The notes under the pieces were generated by a model. It was not told the origin of the DNA and ran no database searches. It saw nothing but the letters and a program-made list of their open reading frames with translations. Shown piece by piece: positions 12,191 to 25,006 of a stretch of 64,000 nt of DNA. The stretch is from Acestrorhynchus altus. Lineage: Eukaryota > Chordata > Actinopteri > Characiformes > Acestrorhynchidae. Location: positions 23,821,069 to 23,885,068 of the forward strand of contig CM067506.1 of assembly GCA_034509495.1 (NCBI GenBank), written 5' to 3'. Each line of letters opens with the position of its first letter. The stretch's first letter is position 1. A program made the position numbers and the translations under genes.

Positions 12191-14957
12191 TATGTGATTG
12201 TGACTATCCAAAATTCAATGTCAGTACACCATTCAAACTGGTGTTTGTCCAATGTTAAGTCCAACATCTTTCAAATTGATGTCAACCCCCTATGGGGTAT
12301 GACCCCTTATTTCAGTAAATGTGACCTTTGACATTCTTGCATAATCACAGCACTGGAAATTCCAAAAATCACAAATAACCCCTGACGATGTGTATTATTT
12401 GAAAAACAACCAAACACAGTTTCACTGAACTGGGAGAAAGCAGAGATTTATGCCAGACTCAGTGGGCCAGTTTACTGGTTTGTAGTGTTTTGGATGCCTT
12501 GGGTTCTCTTAAAGATGATCATGCTATCACTGATTATAAGTGCCTGCAGTGTAATTCACATTCATGTTTTCCTCATTATCCCTTGAGCCCCTGCCCCCAA
12601 TATCTTCAAACACGGACCCGATTCTGAGTTGCTGAGATGTGTAGTGGAGCAGACAGTCGTGTTGATGAGGTAGTAGTAACATCATACTCTTCTTCAGCTT
12701 GGGTCACTACAGTGTTCCAAGATCAGGTTTTGTTTTTCATCCTGCAGAGGAAAGAGGCATGAACGAATGATAGCCAGTGAGAGACATGAGAGCCGGAAGT
12801 GAGAAAACCTCTGTCAGCTGTCGATCTGTTCTTGAGTGTTCGTGTGTATGTGTTGAATGCTGTAGCTTTAAGAGAGGCCTTCCCTGGGTGAAGTGAGGAA
12901 GTAGCTTGGTCCCCTGGCTCTGCACGGCTCCTCCAGTTTGGCATAATGAGGGCACTGCCGCGCACTTGCTCTTCCCTACCTGTCCTGTGGGACACCTCCC
13001 CTCATCATGTGACACGCTCAACATTCCGCATTCTCTGCCCTCTATGTTGATCATGTGACCTCTCTCGCATTCTATATTGTTGAATATTTCCACTTCTGAC
13101 GTGATTCATCCAGTGCTCTATATTCTGCTATCCTCAGAAAGCAGTGCCCGGCCTTTGATGTGGAAGAGCTATCCTCTTGCTTTGAAGAAAGGGATCTGCA
13201 TACCGTGGCCTTCCCAGTTTTACTCTTTGTTCTCCTGTTAACGCTATATGTATGATTTTCATTCAATTTAATATTGTTACTACTGTGCTATTTTTATGTA
13301 TGTAAAAAACAGGACATGTTCATTTCAACTGCTCATAACTAGACCATAGATAGCGTAGGATAATTCAGTATTTATTGCATTGCATTGTTTTTTTAACATT
13401 GAATTGCACCTTTGTTTCATTTGGTAGGGCTCAAGTTGGAGAAAGGCCAGACATTTTCAGTAATATGCCAAATATAACTATGGGAAAACATCTCCATTTT
13501 TAGAGATGTCAAATAGGTAAAATATTCAATCAGTCAGTCATCTTACCTGCTTCTTCCAGAATAGGATCATGGTTGATCCAGAGCCCACCTGAAGTCATCG
13601 GATGCAGGGCAGGAATACCCAATGGACAAAAATGTATTTAATTTTAAAATGCAACCTGTCTTTTACACTGTGTGAACATTTTATGATGAAGGGATCAATA
13701 GAAATGCTCCAAAGTGGCTAATAATACAATCTTGTTACATTCATAACGTGCCCCCCAAACCAAACAAACAAAAACAAAACAAGACAACACAGTAGAACCC
13801 CGATCCCCCAATCAAACGAAACAAATGATGGGTCAACCTGCATTTGGACATATATTATACAATTATTTTAGGGTTTGATGCTCACTGCTAGTTCATTAAA
13901 TTAAGCAGAGCTGTATGCCATGATGCCAAAAGTCAGTTCATAATTATTTGGCCTGCAAGAGCTGCTCCAGGCAGTTGTAAGTGTTTTGCGAAGTGGAAGC
14001 ATCTAGGACAACCTCTTAGTTGCAGAGCCCACACAAGTGCACTGAATGGGCCAGAGAGTGCTGAAGCTAAAGCTCTGTTGCAACATTTACATGTGAGTGT
14101 TAATGAGAGTGTTAATGGAGAACTTGCCACAAGCAAGAATTTTGGCATTTTCATTGAAAAGAAAGAGTCAATACATTATATATAGTGGCACATGGCTGGT
14201 CAGCAGGGTCAGGGAGGGTAGTGTGGTGAATGTTCCCCACAGTGGGGGAGTTCCGGTGGAACACAGCCACAGCTATGCCACTTCAGCCATGTGATGCTGG
14301 TGCCATATGGAGCCACACGGTATGTCCACTCACGCTCATGCCTGGCTGCCTGGTCTGAGTGAGCAGAAATAATGCACTGGCACAGGGAACCACACACAAC
14401 TCAGAGAAACAAGAGCCAGTATCATGGGTCCCAAGCAGGATATTGAAACAGTGAGAGAAATCTGAGGGTATGGTGGGCAGGGAGTTACCTGTTCATAATG
14501 AAGAACTACTTCAGTTTACATTATATTTTGTAATCAAGGTTTTGTGTGAATTAATCATCTCTGTACATATGCTTCATTATTAGCTTTCAGTGTTTTTAAT
14601 TACTTACCCAACAGGAATCACATCTTCGCAGGATGTTCCACTGAAAACTTTAAGGACGTGAAACCTATCCAAATGTTACAGAATGCTGGCTAGGAAGAAA
14701 CATACAGTCATTTTAGCATTTACTGTTTCTCTGTGCCAGGTTCTGTTACTTGTGGAGGAATAGCAGGGCATGCAAGGTTATTCTCTACAGACGGAGAGGG
14801 AGAACACGTTTGATGCTTCTGTCTCTCTCCTCCCTTCTGCCCAGTGCTCTCAATGCTTTCCTTTTCTTTTTAGGCCTTGTTTACGGATCTCAAGGGAAGC
14901 ATTCTAGGTTTGGCAGCATGTAAAACTTTTTAACCTAGAAAATAGGAAACAAGTGAA

Positions 14958-15031
14958 TAAACAAACAAACAAACAAACAAACAAACAAATAAATAAATAC
15001 TTATTATATTGTATTGTATTGTATTGTATAA
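14958..15031. repeat. compound simple repeat (CAAA)n-(AATA)n-(TTGTA)n
   Basis: About nine CAAA units, a short AATA run, then four TTGTA units after a small gap. Confidence 0.93.
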
Positions 15032-15319
15032 ATACTTATTGACTTCCACTTATCAATGCTTTTGGTGTTCACAGATCAGTGTGTTTATCTTCTAAATTGT
15101 CAGCTTGACTTTCTCCATTGTTCTTGCCACTTTCCGTATTACTGTTTAATGAATTTCCACATATTTTTAAACATAATTTTCCAAATTATGGTGTGAGTTT
15201 GTGTATAGAAATTTTGGTTATATAAAGAGAGACTCTTTTATTGTTCCATTTCACAAGAAGAGAAAATCTCATTTGCACACCTCTTAGAAAATCTAATTTT
15301 ATGGAATTTAACATAACCT

Positions 15320-15669
15320 TAGGGCTGCGCAATATATCCATGTTTATATCGATATTGGGATTTAAACAGAGCTAGATATGAATTGAGGTGATATTGTTTA
15401 GAATGAGTTTTAAAGTTTTTAAATAACATTGTTTCAATCTTGCAGAAAACCACTCTACTCTTCTCCCCTTCGCTCTCACTATGGAATATAAGACTTTGTG
15501 TGTATTAAGAATAAATGAAGATCAAATTTCAATGTTTAAATAAAGTAAAAAGACAAAGAATTTCACGGGGTGTCATATTTTTTCACATGATATATTGTGT
15601 ATCATGTATCATATATCGCCATTCAGCTAAAATCAGGATATGACTTTTTGTCCATATCGCCCAGCCCTA
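15320..15669. mobile_element. MITE with TAGGGCTGCGCAATAT ends (hAT-like)
   Basis: The left end TAGGGCTGCGCAATATATCC is mirrored by the right end ATATCGCCCAGCCCTA. About 350 bp, AT-rich interior with no coding potential. The flanks do not give a clean target duplication. Confidence 0.82.
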
Positions 15670-16903
15670 ATGGCCTTACACAGAATATGCAATAAACCCA
15701 CCTATTTTATTTTAATGTAGTATATATTTTTTGCTTTTTTGCATTTTTTGCTTTTGATTGCAGACATTTACCATACATTTTACCAGCTGCTCAGCACAAA
15801 AAGCAACCTATCAACATGATTTTTGTCAGTCTCTTATTACTTCTTTCACTCACTCTCTCTGTGTAAGAAAATAATTGTCTTAAAAGTACATTTACAGGTG
15901 TAAGGGAGCAACTAAATATGTTTGTGATACTCCCATAACTTCTGGGAGAGGTGAGATATTTGGGATTGATTGAATACAGAGCTGGCTATTCCTGGTGTTA
16001 CTGAGGAAATCCTTTATATTCATGGTCTCAGATAATCTCCCTGAGTAAATGAAGTATGAAGGAACGCTCCGTTAAAATAGGTCAACCTTGTTGGGCAAGA
16101 TGTAATCTTTCTTTTTGTGTGCTTTAAGAAGTCCAGTAAGGCATGGAGTGAAGTGAAAAGTAGGTAGTGGTTTTGTAAAATGGGTAGTTGCTGCTGTTTA
16201 TGTGTCTGGATGAGATATGATTGGAAAGTCTGGTGTGCTAGAGTAATGCTTCCAGCATAACCTATAAAGCAGTGCAACTTTATCATTATCATGTCTGTCT
16301 GAACATCAGAAATAAATCATGTTGGATTTGTACTGAATCAACCTTGGGAGGTTCCTCTACCTGATTTAGCCCCTGTCCCTGTGTTCTCCAGGGACATCCA
16401 TGTAAAAGGTAGGATGGATTTACACTACAGTGGAGAACAGAAAAGGCTGATGTATGGGCTGGGGTGGAGGCCCATCCCCTCCTTCTCTGAGATGACTATA
16501 CTCGTATGTTTAGCATGAGTTAAAGCATCTGGCCCTGCCTCTGTTTGTGTTACATGAATGCCAGCTGACAGCCAGTTAATCATGGGACTTTTCTTTTGTG
16601 AGATGGACAGGTAGGCGAGGTCCCCTCCTTGGGTCTGCCGTCGCCACGGAGACCAGCTGTCGTCGAGCGGGGGCGAGCTTGTCTCATCTCGGTCGTCTCA
16701 TCTTGCTCGTCTCCGGGACAACTCTCCTCCACGTTTTCCCACACTTTGCCACACTAATTAGGCCTTCTGCATACCTTAATTACGCCAAGTTCTATGCTAA
16801 TGCATCATTCCTGTGTGAGTTACTTGCCACATCTTGTAGATGCTGTGCCTTATTTGCATATCACAAAAGGTTTATTTTTATTCTTGGTTAAAAGAGAGTA
16901 AGT

Positions 16904-16908
<5 letters not shown>

Positions 16909-16955
<47 letters not shown>
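16909..16955. repeat. (GA)n microsatellite
   Basis: About 23 uninterrupted GA units. Confidence 0.97.
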
Positions 16956-16957
<2 letters not shown>

Positions 16958-17465
16958 TGTAATAAGGGAAAGGAGGAGGTTGTGCCAGTGAAGTAAAACA
17001 GTTGTTCACTTTTGTATAACCTTGTGTTTCATTTATGAAACCCAGTGTTTTATGTGCTGTCTTAATTGTGGTGTGTCTGGCTTCCTTTCCTGAATATCAT
17101 TTCCTGCAAAGAGTACAGAGTGTCTTCATTTGTCCTTTTACAGTGCCAGACTTGATGCTTATCTCTTTCTTTTTACATGCTCGCTAGCTTGTTCCTCTGG
17201 TTTGCAGGCACCGAGAGGCTTGAAAGCTGTACAGTTCTATCCTAGCATCTAGTTTGTTTAGCATTTTAAATTAATTACTAATTACTATATAGTCTAGTAA
17301 TTATGAATGTCATCTAGTACACCTCACTGCTCGAAACCACAGTACACAAAAGCTGCCAAGTAAAAACCTGGTCTACCACACAAAGCATGTTTACAGGAGA
17401 AGGAAAAAAAATTCAATGGAAGTCAGTATAAAAAGATTTTATTTCAACTCAATTTGAAACATACC

Positions 17466-18131
17466 ATCAACCATAACATTATGACCAATGCCTTGTTTCT
17501 ACATTCATTGTCCATTTTATCTGCTCCTCTTACATACAGGAGCAGGTTGTAGTTCTATAATTAAAGTTCTATAGGTATCAGTTTCTCTGCATACTAGTTT
17601 CCTTTCACCCTAATTGTCAGTGGTCAGGGAATGAGTGGATCAGACACAGCAGTGCTGCTGGATTGTTTTAACCCCCAAGGGAACAGGTTGAGAACAGGCC
17701 ACCAACCAGAAATATCCAGCTAACAGCTTCCAGTGGGCAGCGTCTTGTGAGCACTGATAAAGGACTAGAGGATGTCCAACACAAACTGTGTAGAAACAAA
17801 TGGGCTTCTGTCTCTGACTTTAGATGTACAATGTGTACCAATTAGGTAGGAGTGTCCAATAGAGTGTACAGTGAATGGACATTGTGTTTAAATAATCTGT
17901 CCTGTGTTTAAACTCCTGTTTCTGATCCACTCGTACCATCACAACACACACCTCCACCATGTCAGAGTCACTACAGTGCTGAGAACAGTGTATCACCCTC
18001 ATAATACTTGCTCTGCAGTCATCCTGTGGTGGTCATGACCACTGAAAATCAGGGTGAACGAAGGTAAACAAAGTATTCAGAGAAACAAATGGACAACAGT
18101 CCGTACAGGTTGTCATAATATTATGGTTGAT
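17466..18131. mobile_element. 666-bp foldback element
   Basis: The ends ATCAACCATAACATTATGAC and GTCATAATATTATGGTTGAT are inverted copies. The inverted similarity continues inward (CTCTGCATACTAGTTTCCTT against the region near 18060-18085). A partial second copy is at 39702. Confidence 0.88.
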
Positions 18132-18639
18132 CTGTGAAAATTGGATTTTTTTTTAAACCAGCAGTTTTCATTTAAATAATATCTTTATATGTTTAAGAAA
18201 AATTGCACTTTGCGATATGATAATTGTAACAAACACGAACACAGCATGCTGTGTATTTACACAGTAAATATATGTCTAGTCTAAGTAGTTCTTTAAAATA
18301 ATAAACAAAATAATTGCACTCGTCGTAGTGTTTCGCTGACTCAGCAAACTGCACAGGATTATGTTTCTTGACATGGTGAGATAAAGTCATCATGCTGCTC
18401 CTTTACTTGCTGTGTTTCTATGGCATAATTTGCAGAAGATTATATTCTGTTATGCGTCATCCCTTTGGAAACCTAAACATTTCCATACAAACCACACAGA
18501 CACATTATTTTTTGGGATTAAATTACACTCATTAAAAAAATAGCTGAACAAATAGTTGCACCCTGAAGTCCATGTTTGAATGCAGTTATTCAGAAAGAAG
18601 ATGAAGGTTAGATGGAACAATAAGTGAGGAAATGTTATA

Positions 18640-19070
18640 TTATAACTGATATGGGCAATATTTATTCAGCTATACATACAGAAGTAGTGTCTCTCAGTAT
18701 GGTGTTAGCGATGGAATACAGTTGTAGAGGTTCCTAATGGTGTCCTGTGATAATCCAACCTATGCGGTTGGAATATTCTGTGACTTTGCAGTACGGGTGG
18801 AGTGTTGATGGTGCGTCTAATAGCATTAGTGTTGTAGGACCTTATTAACATCACATTGGGCTACCACGGTGGTGTAATGAAGACCAAAGGTGATGTGGCA
18901 CAAAACTGCACCCACACCATGACACCAGGCCTTCTAGATATGATCTTGCTCTTGCCACTGACCACAGTGTGATTCGTTGATTGTCTCCACCAAGACAAAA
19001 GTGGGGCTGACAATAGCCATACAAATAAGGTCATTTTTTGCATCTTACATAAAATAGTTTTGAATATAAG
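18640..19070 (-). mobile_element. degraded DNA-transposon transposase remnant
   Basis: It shares CTAATGGTGTCCTGTGATAA (near 18737) as reverse complement with the remnant at 40550. CACACCATGACACCAGGCC near 18912 is typical of reversed IS630/Tc1-type transposase genes in fish. It has no intact frame. Confidence 0.6.
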
Positions 19071-20530
19071 AATATTCACAGTACATTGCTAATCATTACT
19101 TTAGGTGATTGAACAGCAAACAGTGGTTGGCATCCTTTTTCTGACTTTTGACCTGCAGGAAATGCACAAAGATACTGTCCAGGGGGCTTAGTAGGGAGAG
19201 GAAGAGCAGAGTGGGGTGCACAGGAGGAGAGGAGCTGTGGTGGAAGGGTAGGGGGCTGAGACAAGGATGGGGATGATCTCGCTTTCTCTCTTTCTATCTC
19301 TCTCACTCTCTTTCTCTCTGTGTGTCTGGGACAGTGCTGCATGGCTTGGCAAGCATTCATCACATACTGTGGATAATGCATTCTCTGTTGTAAACTCTCT
19401 TTATGAGTCATTTATTGTAATGCATTTAAGAAATGGCAGAGGAATCTGTGGTGAAGACGGCCACAACGTAAGTAAGGCTTAATGCTGGTGGATGGTATTG
19501 CTGATAGATGTTCCAGTACAGTCAGTATTGAACAAATCACCAAAAGAAAGTTGTAGGTGTGAATTGTATGCTAGATAAAGTGATTTTACAAGTTTTTACT
19601 CGGTTTTGTTGAAATTCGCATTGACTCTTAAGTTCAAGTAGTTGGAAATGTGGGGGATAAAGATGTGTGTAATGGATGTGATCCTTGTGTATAGTGTTCT
19701 TCACAGCATCAGGAGAGAAGCTGTGTGTATGTATGAGATTTGTGGTGTCTTCTATTAAAGTGCTATGACCTGGTATGTCACTTGACCAATACATATGGGA
19801 ATTAATATCAGTAACAGAATCAGCCCTGCTGAGCTTTTCTGTGTAATACACAGAATGCTTTTGGGGGAAGAATAGGGAAGTGTAGAGAATGACAGGGGAG
19901 GTTCTACTGTAGTCAACCCACAGAGGAGCACGGTCCAATGGAGACAGGATGCTATATTGATTTTTCACTGGAGATTTTTTGTATCGGTCCTGTCCTTTGA
20001 AATCTCAAGTTTCCTTCAGTCTCAGCATCAAACTGGCAGGTCATCAGCTCCATCAGCAGTAATGGTACATTAGCAGCTTTGTGTTCTAGTCAACCCAAGA
20101 ACCTGTTCTCAGTGCTTTGACAGGAATTGATTTACATGGGATCTACTCTTGATCAAGTCAGCAAGAACTTTATTCTGACCTGTTTGCTTCCCTGCAATAC
20201 AATAAATTCCAGTGTAGGGTTGTTTTAACTTGCTGTCTAATGAATGGATGTTTGTTTGTTTAATTAAGCAAATGATTTTACTAAACAAGAGGCAATAAAG
20301 GGAAACTTGAATATCTAACAGCTTTTCCACTCTTTCTTTTCTCATTTCTCCTTCCTTGTTGTCTTTTTCTACCCCTCTCCACTCTTCTTTACTTTCCTGT
20401 CTTTTCCTCATCCTTCATTATATCTTCATGTCTTATTCGGTTCCCCTATCTTCTGCTTTCTCTTCTCTGTCCCATTCCTCTCCTTTTCATTTTCTGTTCC
20501 TCTCTTCTGCTGTCTTGCTAATCTGTTAAT

Positions 20531-20607
20531 CCTTTCCTTTCCTTTCCTTTCCTTTCCTTTCCTTTCCTTTCCTTTCCTTTCCTTTCCTTTCCTTTCCTTT
20601 CCTTTCC
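20531..20607. repeat. (CCTTT)n pentanucleotide repeat at a splice acceptor
   Basis: About 15 perfect CCTTT units end 14 bases before the zinc-finger exon. They lie in a wider pyrimidine tract from about 20320 and form the acceptor's pyrimidine tract. Confidence 0.97.
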
Positions 20608-20621
20608 TCTTCTCTCCTCAG

Positions 20622-20835
20622 CATGCACCAGCAAGTTGCCAGCTATAAGGAGCAGGTGCGAAGGATAGCGCAGGAACCTCAGCAGAGGCAGCAGGGCCAG
20701 CATAAAGATGATGCACCTACCTGTGGCATCTGCCACAAGACCAAGTTTGCTGATGGCTGTGGGAACATCTGCTCCTACTGCCAGACCAAGTTCTGTGCCC
20801 GCTGTGGAGGAAGGGTCTCTCTGCGCTCCAACAAT
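20622..20835 (+). CDS. rims1: rims1 exon: first part of the zinc finger
   Basis: The acceptor ends in CTCCTCAG and the donor is GTGAGT. The exon supplies one base of a split codon and then 71 codons starting at Met 20623. After a basic, Gln-rich helix (SYKEQVRRIAQEPQQRQQ) comes the FYVE-like RIM zinc finger. Cysteines are at codons 34 and 37 (CGIC), 46, 50 and 53 (CSYC), and 58 and 61 (CARC), then GGRVSLRSNN. The last two cysteines are in the next exon. In RIMs this finger binds the Munc13 C2A domain, and the flanking helices bind Rab3. The acceptor's pyrimidine tract is itself a CCTTT microsatellite. Confidence 0.95.
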
Positions 20836-23800
20836 GTGAGTGACATTGGTGTAAAAAATTAACTTTAGAATCCAAGATCTTTCTGTATTCAGTTCATATT
20901 GAGTTCAGTTTATTCCTGCTTCTTCAAGTGTTTAATCCTGCAAAACAGGCCTCCTAGTGGTGGTGTTTACAACTAATCAAAGTATGGCTTTTAAAACGAG
21001 TGAATGTTTAAACACAATCCTTGTACAATCTTCATACAATGGGTTCTTCATAGAACACATATTAGTGGTGTTTGGTTATCTGCCCCTTTACCAGATGCAG
21101 TCTGATCTACACTCTTTTAAATAAAGGTGCCACATAAGGTTCTCTTTGCAATTCCATTGAAGAACCATAGTTGGTTCCATAAAGAACTATTTTTAGATGA
21201 GTATGAAGAGCCTTTATTCTATTTCAGAACCTTTGCATCAACTTCTTAAACCCAAGTACTGTTGTATTCTGGTCAAATCTGATTATGTTTTCACTACTGA
21301 TAAAACATATCAACACGGTTAAGTCCAGATTGTTAGGTCTGGCTTTGTAAGTTGGGCGTGTATAAAACTTTCTGATCAAACATGGTTTTTCATGTAGCAG
21401 GACAGATTTTGTTCAGATTTTCTGCATAGTAATGAATAAGATGCAAGTACACACCCTTCATATGTGCTGATGATACAAATATACCAGCAACAACAAACCG
21501 CCCACATGGGGTACCATATTATCCACTTGATAACATGCTACGAACCACCTGAGACACCACAGGAAACACCTGGAATATCATAGCAACTACCTAGCAACCA
21601 TATAGCAACACCCCAGCAACTACTAAGCAACTCCATAGCAACCAATTATGCTGTGCAATCAATTTTTTTCAATATTGTGCATCCCTAAAGGCATTTCATG
21701 TGTATTTCTTGGCTTTACTCATTTACTAATTTTCCTAATAAAAATATACCAGTCTGTTTTGACTGGATGTGCAAAAGATGTTTTTTGTGCAACAACTTAA
21801 ATAACTATAATTTGTTTACACTGTTTTCTTTGTGCAGATCAATTTTACAAACCAGAAATAGCAAGTGGGAGTTCAAAACTTACAAGAACTTCACATTACT
21901 GATTAATATATGTATTATTATTGAGCTATAATTAACTATGACATGGCAGTCATTTATCACTGGGAACATTAAACTAATTAACATTAAATGAACAGAACAG
22001 GGTGGTTTGTACATATATCTCATTTCAAAATAGTTTTTGCATAATCTATGACACCAATAAGAGTTCTCTCCTATGGTATCTCATTAAGACCCCTTTGCAG
22101 CACATTTATGTTTGAGTGTAGCAAAAGAATGGGCAGATTCATTCCCATATCAACACTCAAGTCATAAACCTGATCAAATCATTTGACCTCTGAAAGTTGT
22201 GTCTAATCTAGAAAAGCAAAGTACAGCTTCATTTATGTGTTTGTTTCCTTCACTAATGAAAACAGTCTACACATGTTCAGCTTTGTAATCAAGTGCTCTT
22301 TTAAGGATTTAAGAGGTGTGCTGACATTTTTCTAAAAATAGCAAATAATAAAAGAAGAGATAAAGTAATGATTCTGTGTTATATAAAATCTGCCTCTACA
22401 TAAAAGGGTTAAACTACTACATCTGTCTCTGCTGTCTCTTTCTGTCTGTCTAATCTCCATATTGAACATCTGTCATATTTGGCTGTCTTTTAAACTTGAC
22501 TCTGCTCTTCTTGTTTTCTTGCTCACACCTGTTTATCTGTGTGTCCGACCCACTGATGTGAGGACATTTAAGCACAGGAGAGTAGAGGAGTGTAGGCCAG
22601 ACAGAAAGGTTAATTAGGCATTAGTCAGAAGAGATGACTGCCCTGGTCAGCAGGGGGTTGCCGCACAGCCTCGCTAGGAGGCCAAAGCTGGAGCGTTGTC
22701 TCTACAGGGGCAGCGGTGCCACTCAGAGGGAAGCCCTAGAAACGGTGGCTCCCTCCCAGTGTGTGATATTTACCTTCTCTTTCCATAAGGCTTCTGCACC
22801 TAAATCTACTGCTCTAATTAGGGCTTTACAGTAATGGGTCCAGTGTTGGAAGTCAACAGAATAAAACAGCTTTGAACTGAGGATTAGCTCACCAAGGAAG
22901 GATATACATTAAAATTGGAAACATCTGCTATAGGAAGTCTCAGAACAGCAGTGAAGTGTGAGAAACTATCCATAATTGTAACAATTGTAACAAGTTATTT
23001 TGAAGCATTTCTATTTACCCATTCATCGTTAAAGGATAAAATGAAGAAGAAGTTGTTAGTTGAAGAACAAGTTGTTACAAATTCCATGAAATTTGAAACT
23101 TATTGCATTAAAATGTAACAGTTATGTGAAGCATAAGTAGCTATTTTTTTATATATATTGCTGCTATATAGTATCATCTATATGGGTTCCATCAACATTT
23201 CCAAACACTATGCTGGTGGGACAGTAATGTGAGGAGAGTGTGCTATATACCCACCTAGAGTGAGCACAGCCATTTGTGCTCTTTCAGGTTCTGGCTGCCG
23301 ATGGCAAACAGCATGATCCAGGATTTGAACCAGCAATCCTCAGATCATAATGCCAATGCATTAAAGCACAAAGCCACTCAGAAAAACTGCTAATTCTAAA
23401 TGTCAGCAATGGTTGCAAATATTTCTCAGCGATGTTTGATACATATTAAATATTTATATTTATTATTTAAAACTTGAATCATTTGAAATGAATAGCAGTT
23501 CAAAGCATGTAAATCTGCTTTGTAGTGAAGTATAGTATACAGTTAATATACCATTACAGTGGGATAAGCAGCCATTTATATTGGCTGTCATGAACTTAAT
23601 CTAATTCATGAAACTACAAGTTCATGAAGCTGGGTATCAGCAAATAACCATCATTAATTCAACAGAGAGTTCACTAATAAAGTGTTGTCATGTAGTACAG
23701 TGTTGGGATCACTATTCTCTGGAAATTTCTGTATTCTTCTTTAACACACCTGATGCACAATAGAAGCTTGTAAATTAGTTGGTCTAGATGACAGACAGAA

Positions 23801-24938
23801 CAATAAAGTGAGTGGTCCTAAGGCAGCAGTTACCAACCCTGGACCTGGAGGACCCCTTGCTCTGCACATTTTAGTGGTTTCTGTTCTAACACACTACCTT
23901 CAACTCAAAATGGCTTGCTGATTAGATGATTAGTTGGATCAGGTCTGTTGGGAGCAGAGTAAACACTAAAATGTGCAAGTCAAGGTGTCCTTTGGGACCA
24001 GGGATTTGGAACCACTGTCCTAAGGCACGTGAAGGGAATTCCTCTTCAGTAATCTGCAAACTCACTGACTGTTTTAAGAAACTTTCATAAAATTCAAATG
24101 GTGGTCACAACTGATAGAGTTGGTATGTAGTTATTTAACTGGTATGTTTCAATTGAGTTTTTGAAAGGTTTGTATGACGACAATACAAGTGTCTGAATCA
24201 GTTGTACTGGGCATTACACAGACCTTATCCTGCCAGCCCAAATGAGCCCATGTCTGAATAGAGCAGGTAATTTTTTTGAGAATCAACAGAGGGTCATTCC
24301 GTGCTCCCTGCACACGCTACACAGGCACCGGCCCTTTCCTAATCCACATGGAACATGCATGAATGAAAGGACATTTGAATGAAAGAGGTTGAACAGTTGT
24401 GGATCACACGAAAGACTGGTTTAGGTCTGGTTATACTTTTCATAGCTATTTTTCTTCAATGAAGCAGGTAAGAGTTTAGATAAGAGTGGTTGTCTGAGAG
24501 AATTTAGAAAGGGGTAAAGATGTCAGAACAGTAGAAGCAGATTGAAAATGTGCAGCTGCCCTGTTTGTCTAAGGGTGATGTAGAGTCAGGAGGCCTTAAT
24601 GTGAGGCTGTGTTCTGCTTATGGATGGGAGCAGCCTAGAGGTTAGCTTTTCTGAAATGAGCATACAGAGCTTCTCTCAGCCCCCTGGCATGTGCTATTAA
24701 TGAGAGTGCCTGGCTTGATAATGGAGTCACTTGGTGCCTGAAGGTTAAACATAGAGAACTACACCTACTCAATGTGATGGACTGTATAGTAGAAAACAGT
24801 AGCTAACAGCGATGAAATGCACTTAATAGCTCTATTGCTGTGGGTTGCTATGAACAGCAGGCCTGAAGCTAGAAGACACAAATAGACGTTTAGAGATTAA
24901 AAATATGAGTTGCGTCTTTTTTCTCACAGTTGGCTGCA

Positions 24939-25006
<68 letters not shown>

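Larger units (their letters stand above)
1..20621 (+). other. intron upstream of the zinc-finger exon (left end not in window)
   Basis: No exon is visible in 20.6 kb. I looked for the RIM N-terminal exon (acidic Rab3-binding helix, EEERNIIMAVMDRQ-like) and did not see it. Contents are the repeats listed separately and otherwise unremarkable AT-rich sequence. The stretch 16600-16890 looks more like conserved non-coding DNA than the rest. Confidence 0.75.

Noticed and set aside
1..20621. Search for the RIM N-terminal Rab3-binding exon or a promoter
   Set aside because: No matching acidic helix, CpG-rich promoter or suitable donor was seen; it must lie left of the window.
20518..20736. Minus-strand open frame with KGKERKGK repeats overlapping the zinc-finger exon
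   Set aside because: It is produced by the CCTTT repeat and the antisense of a real exon.
21525..21645. CRISPR-like array
   Set aside because: The AGCAAC units are short, degenerate and without unique spacers; this is a vertebrate tandem repeat.
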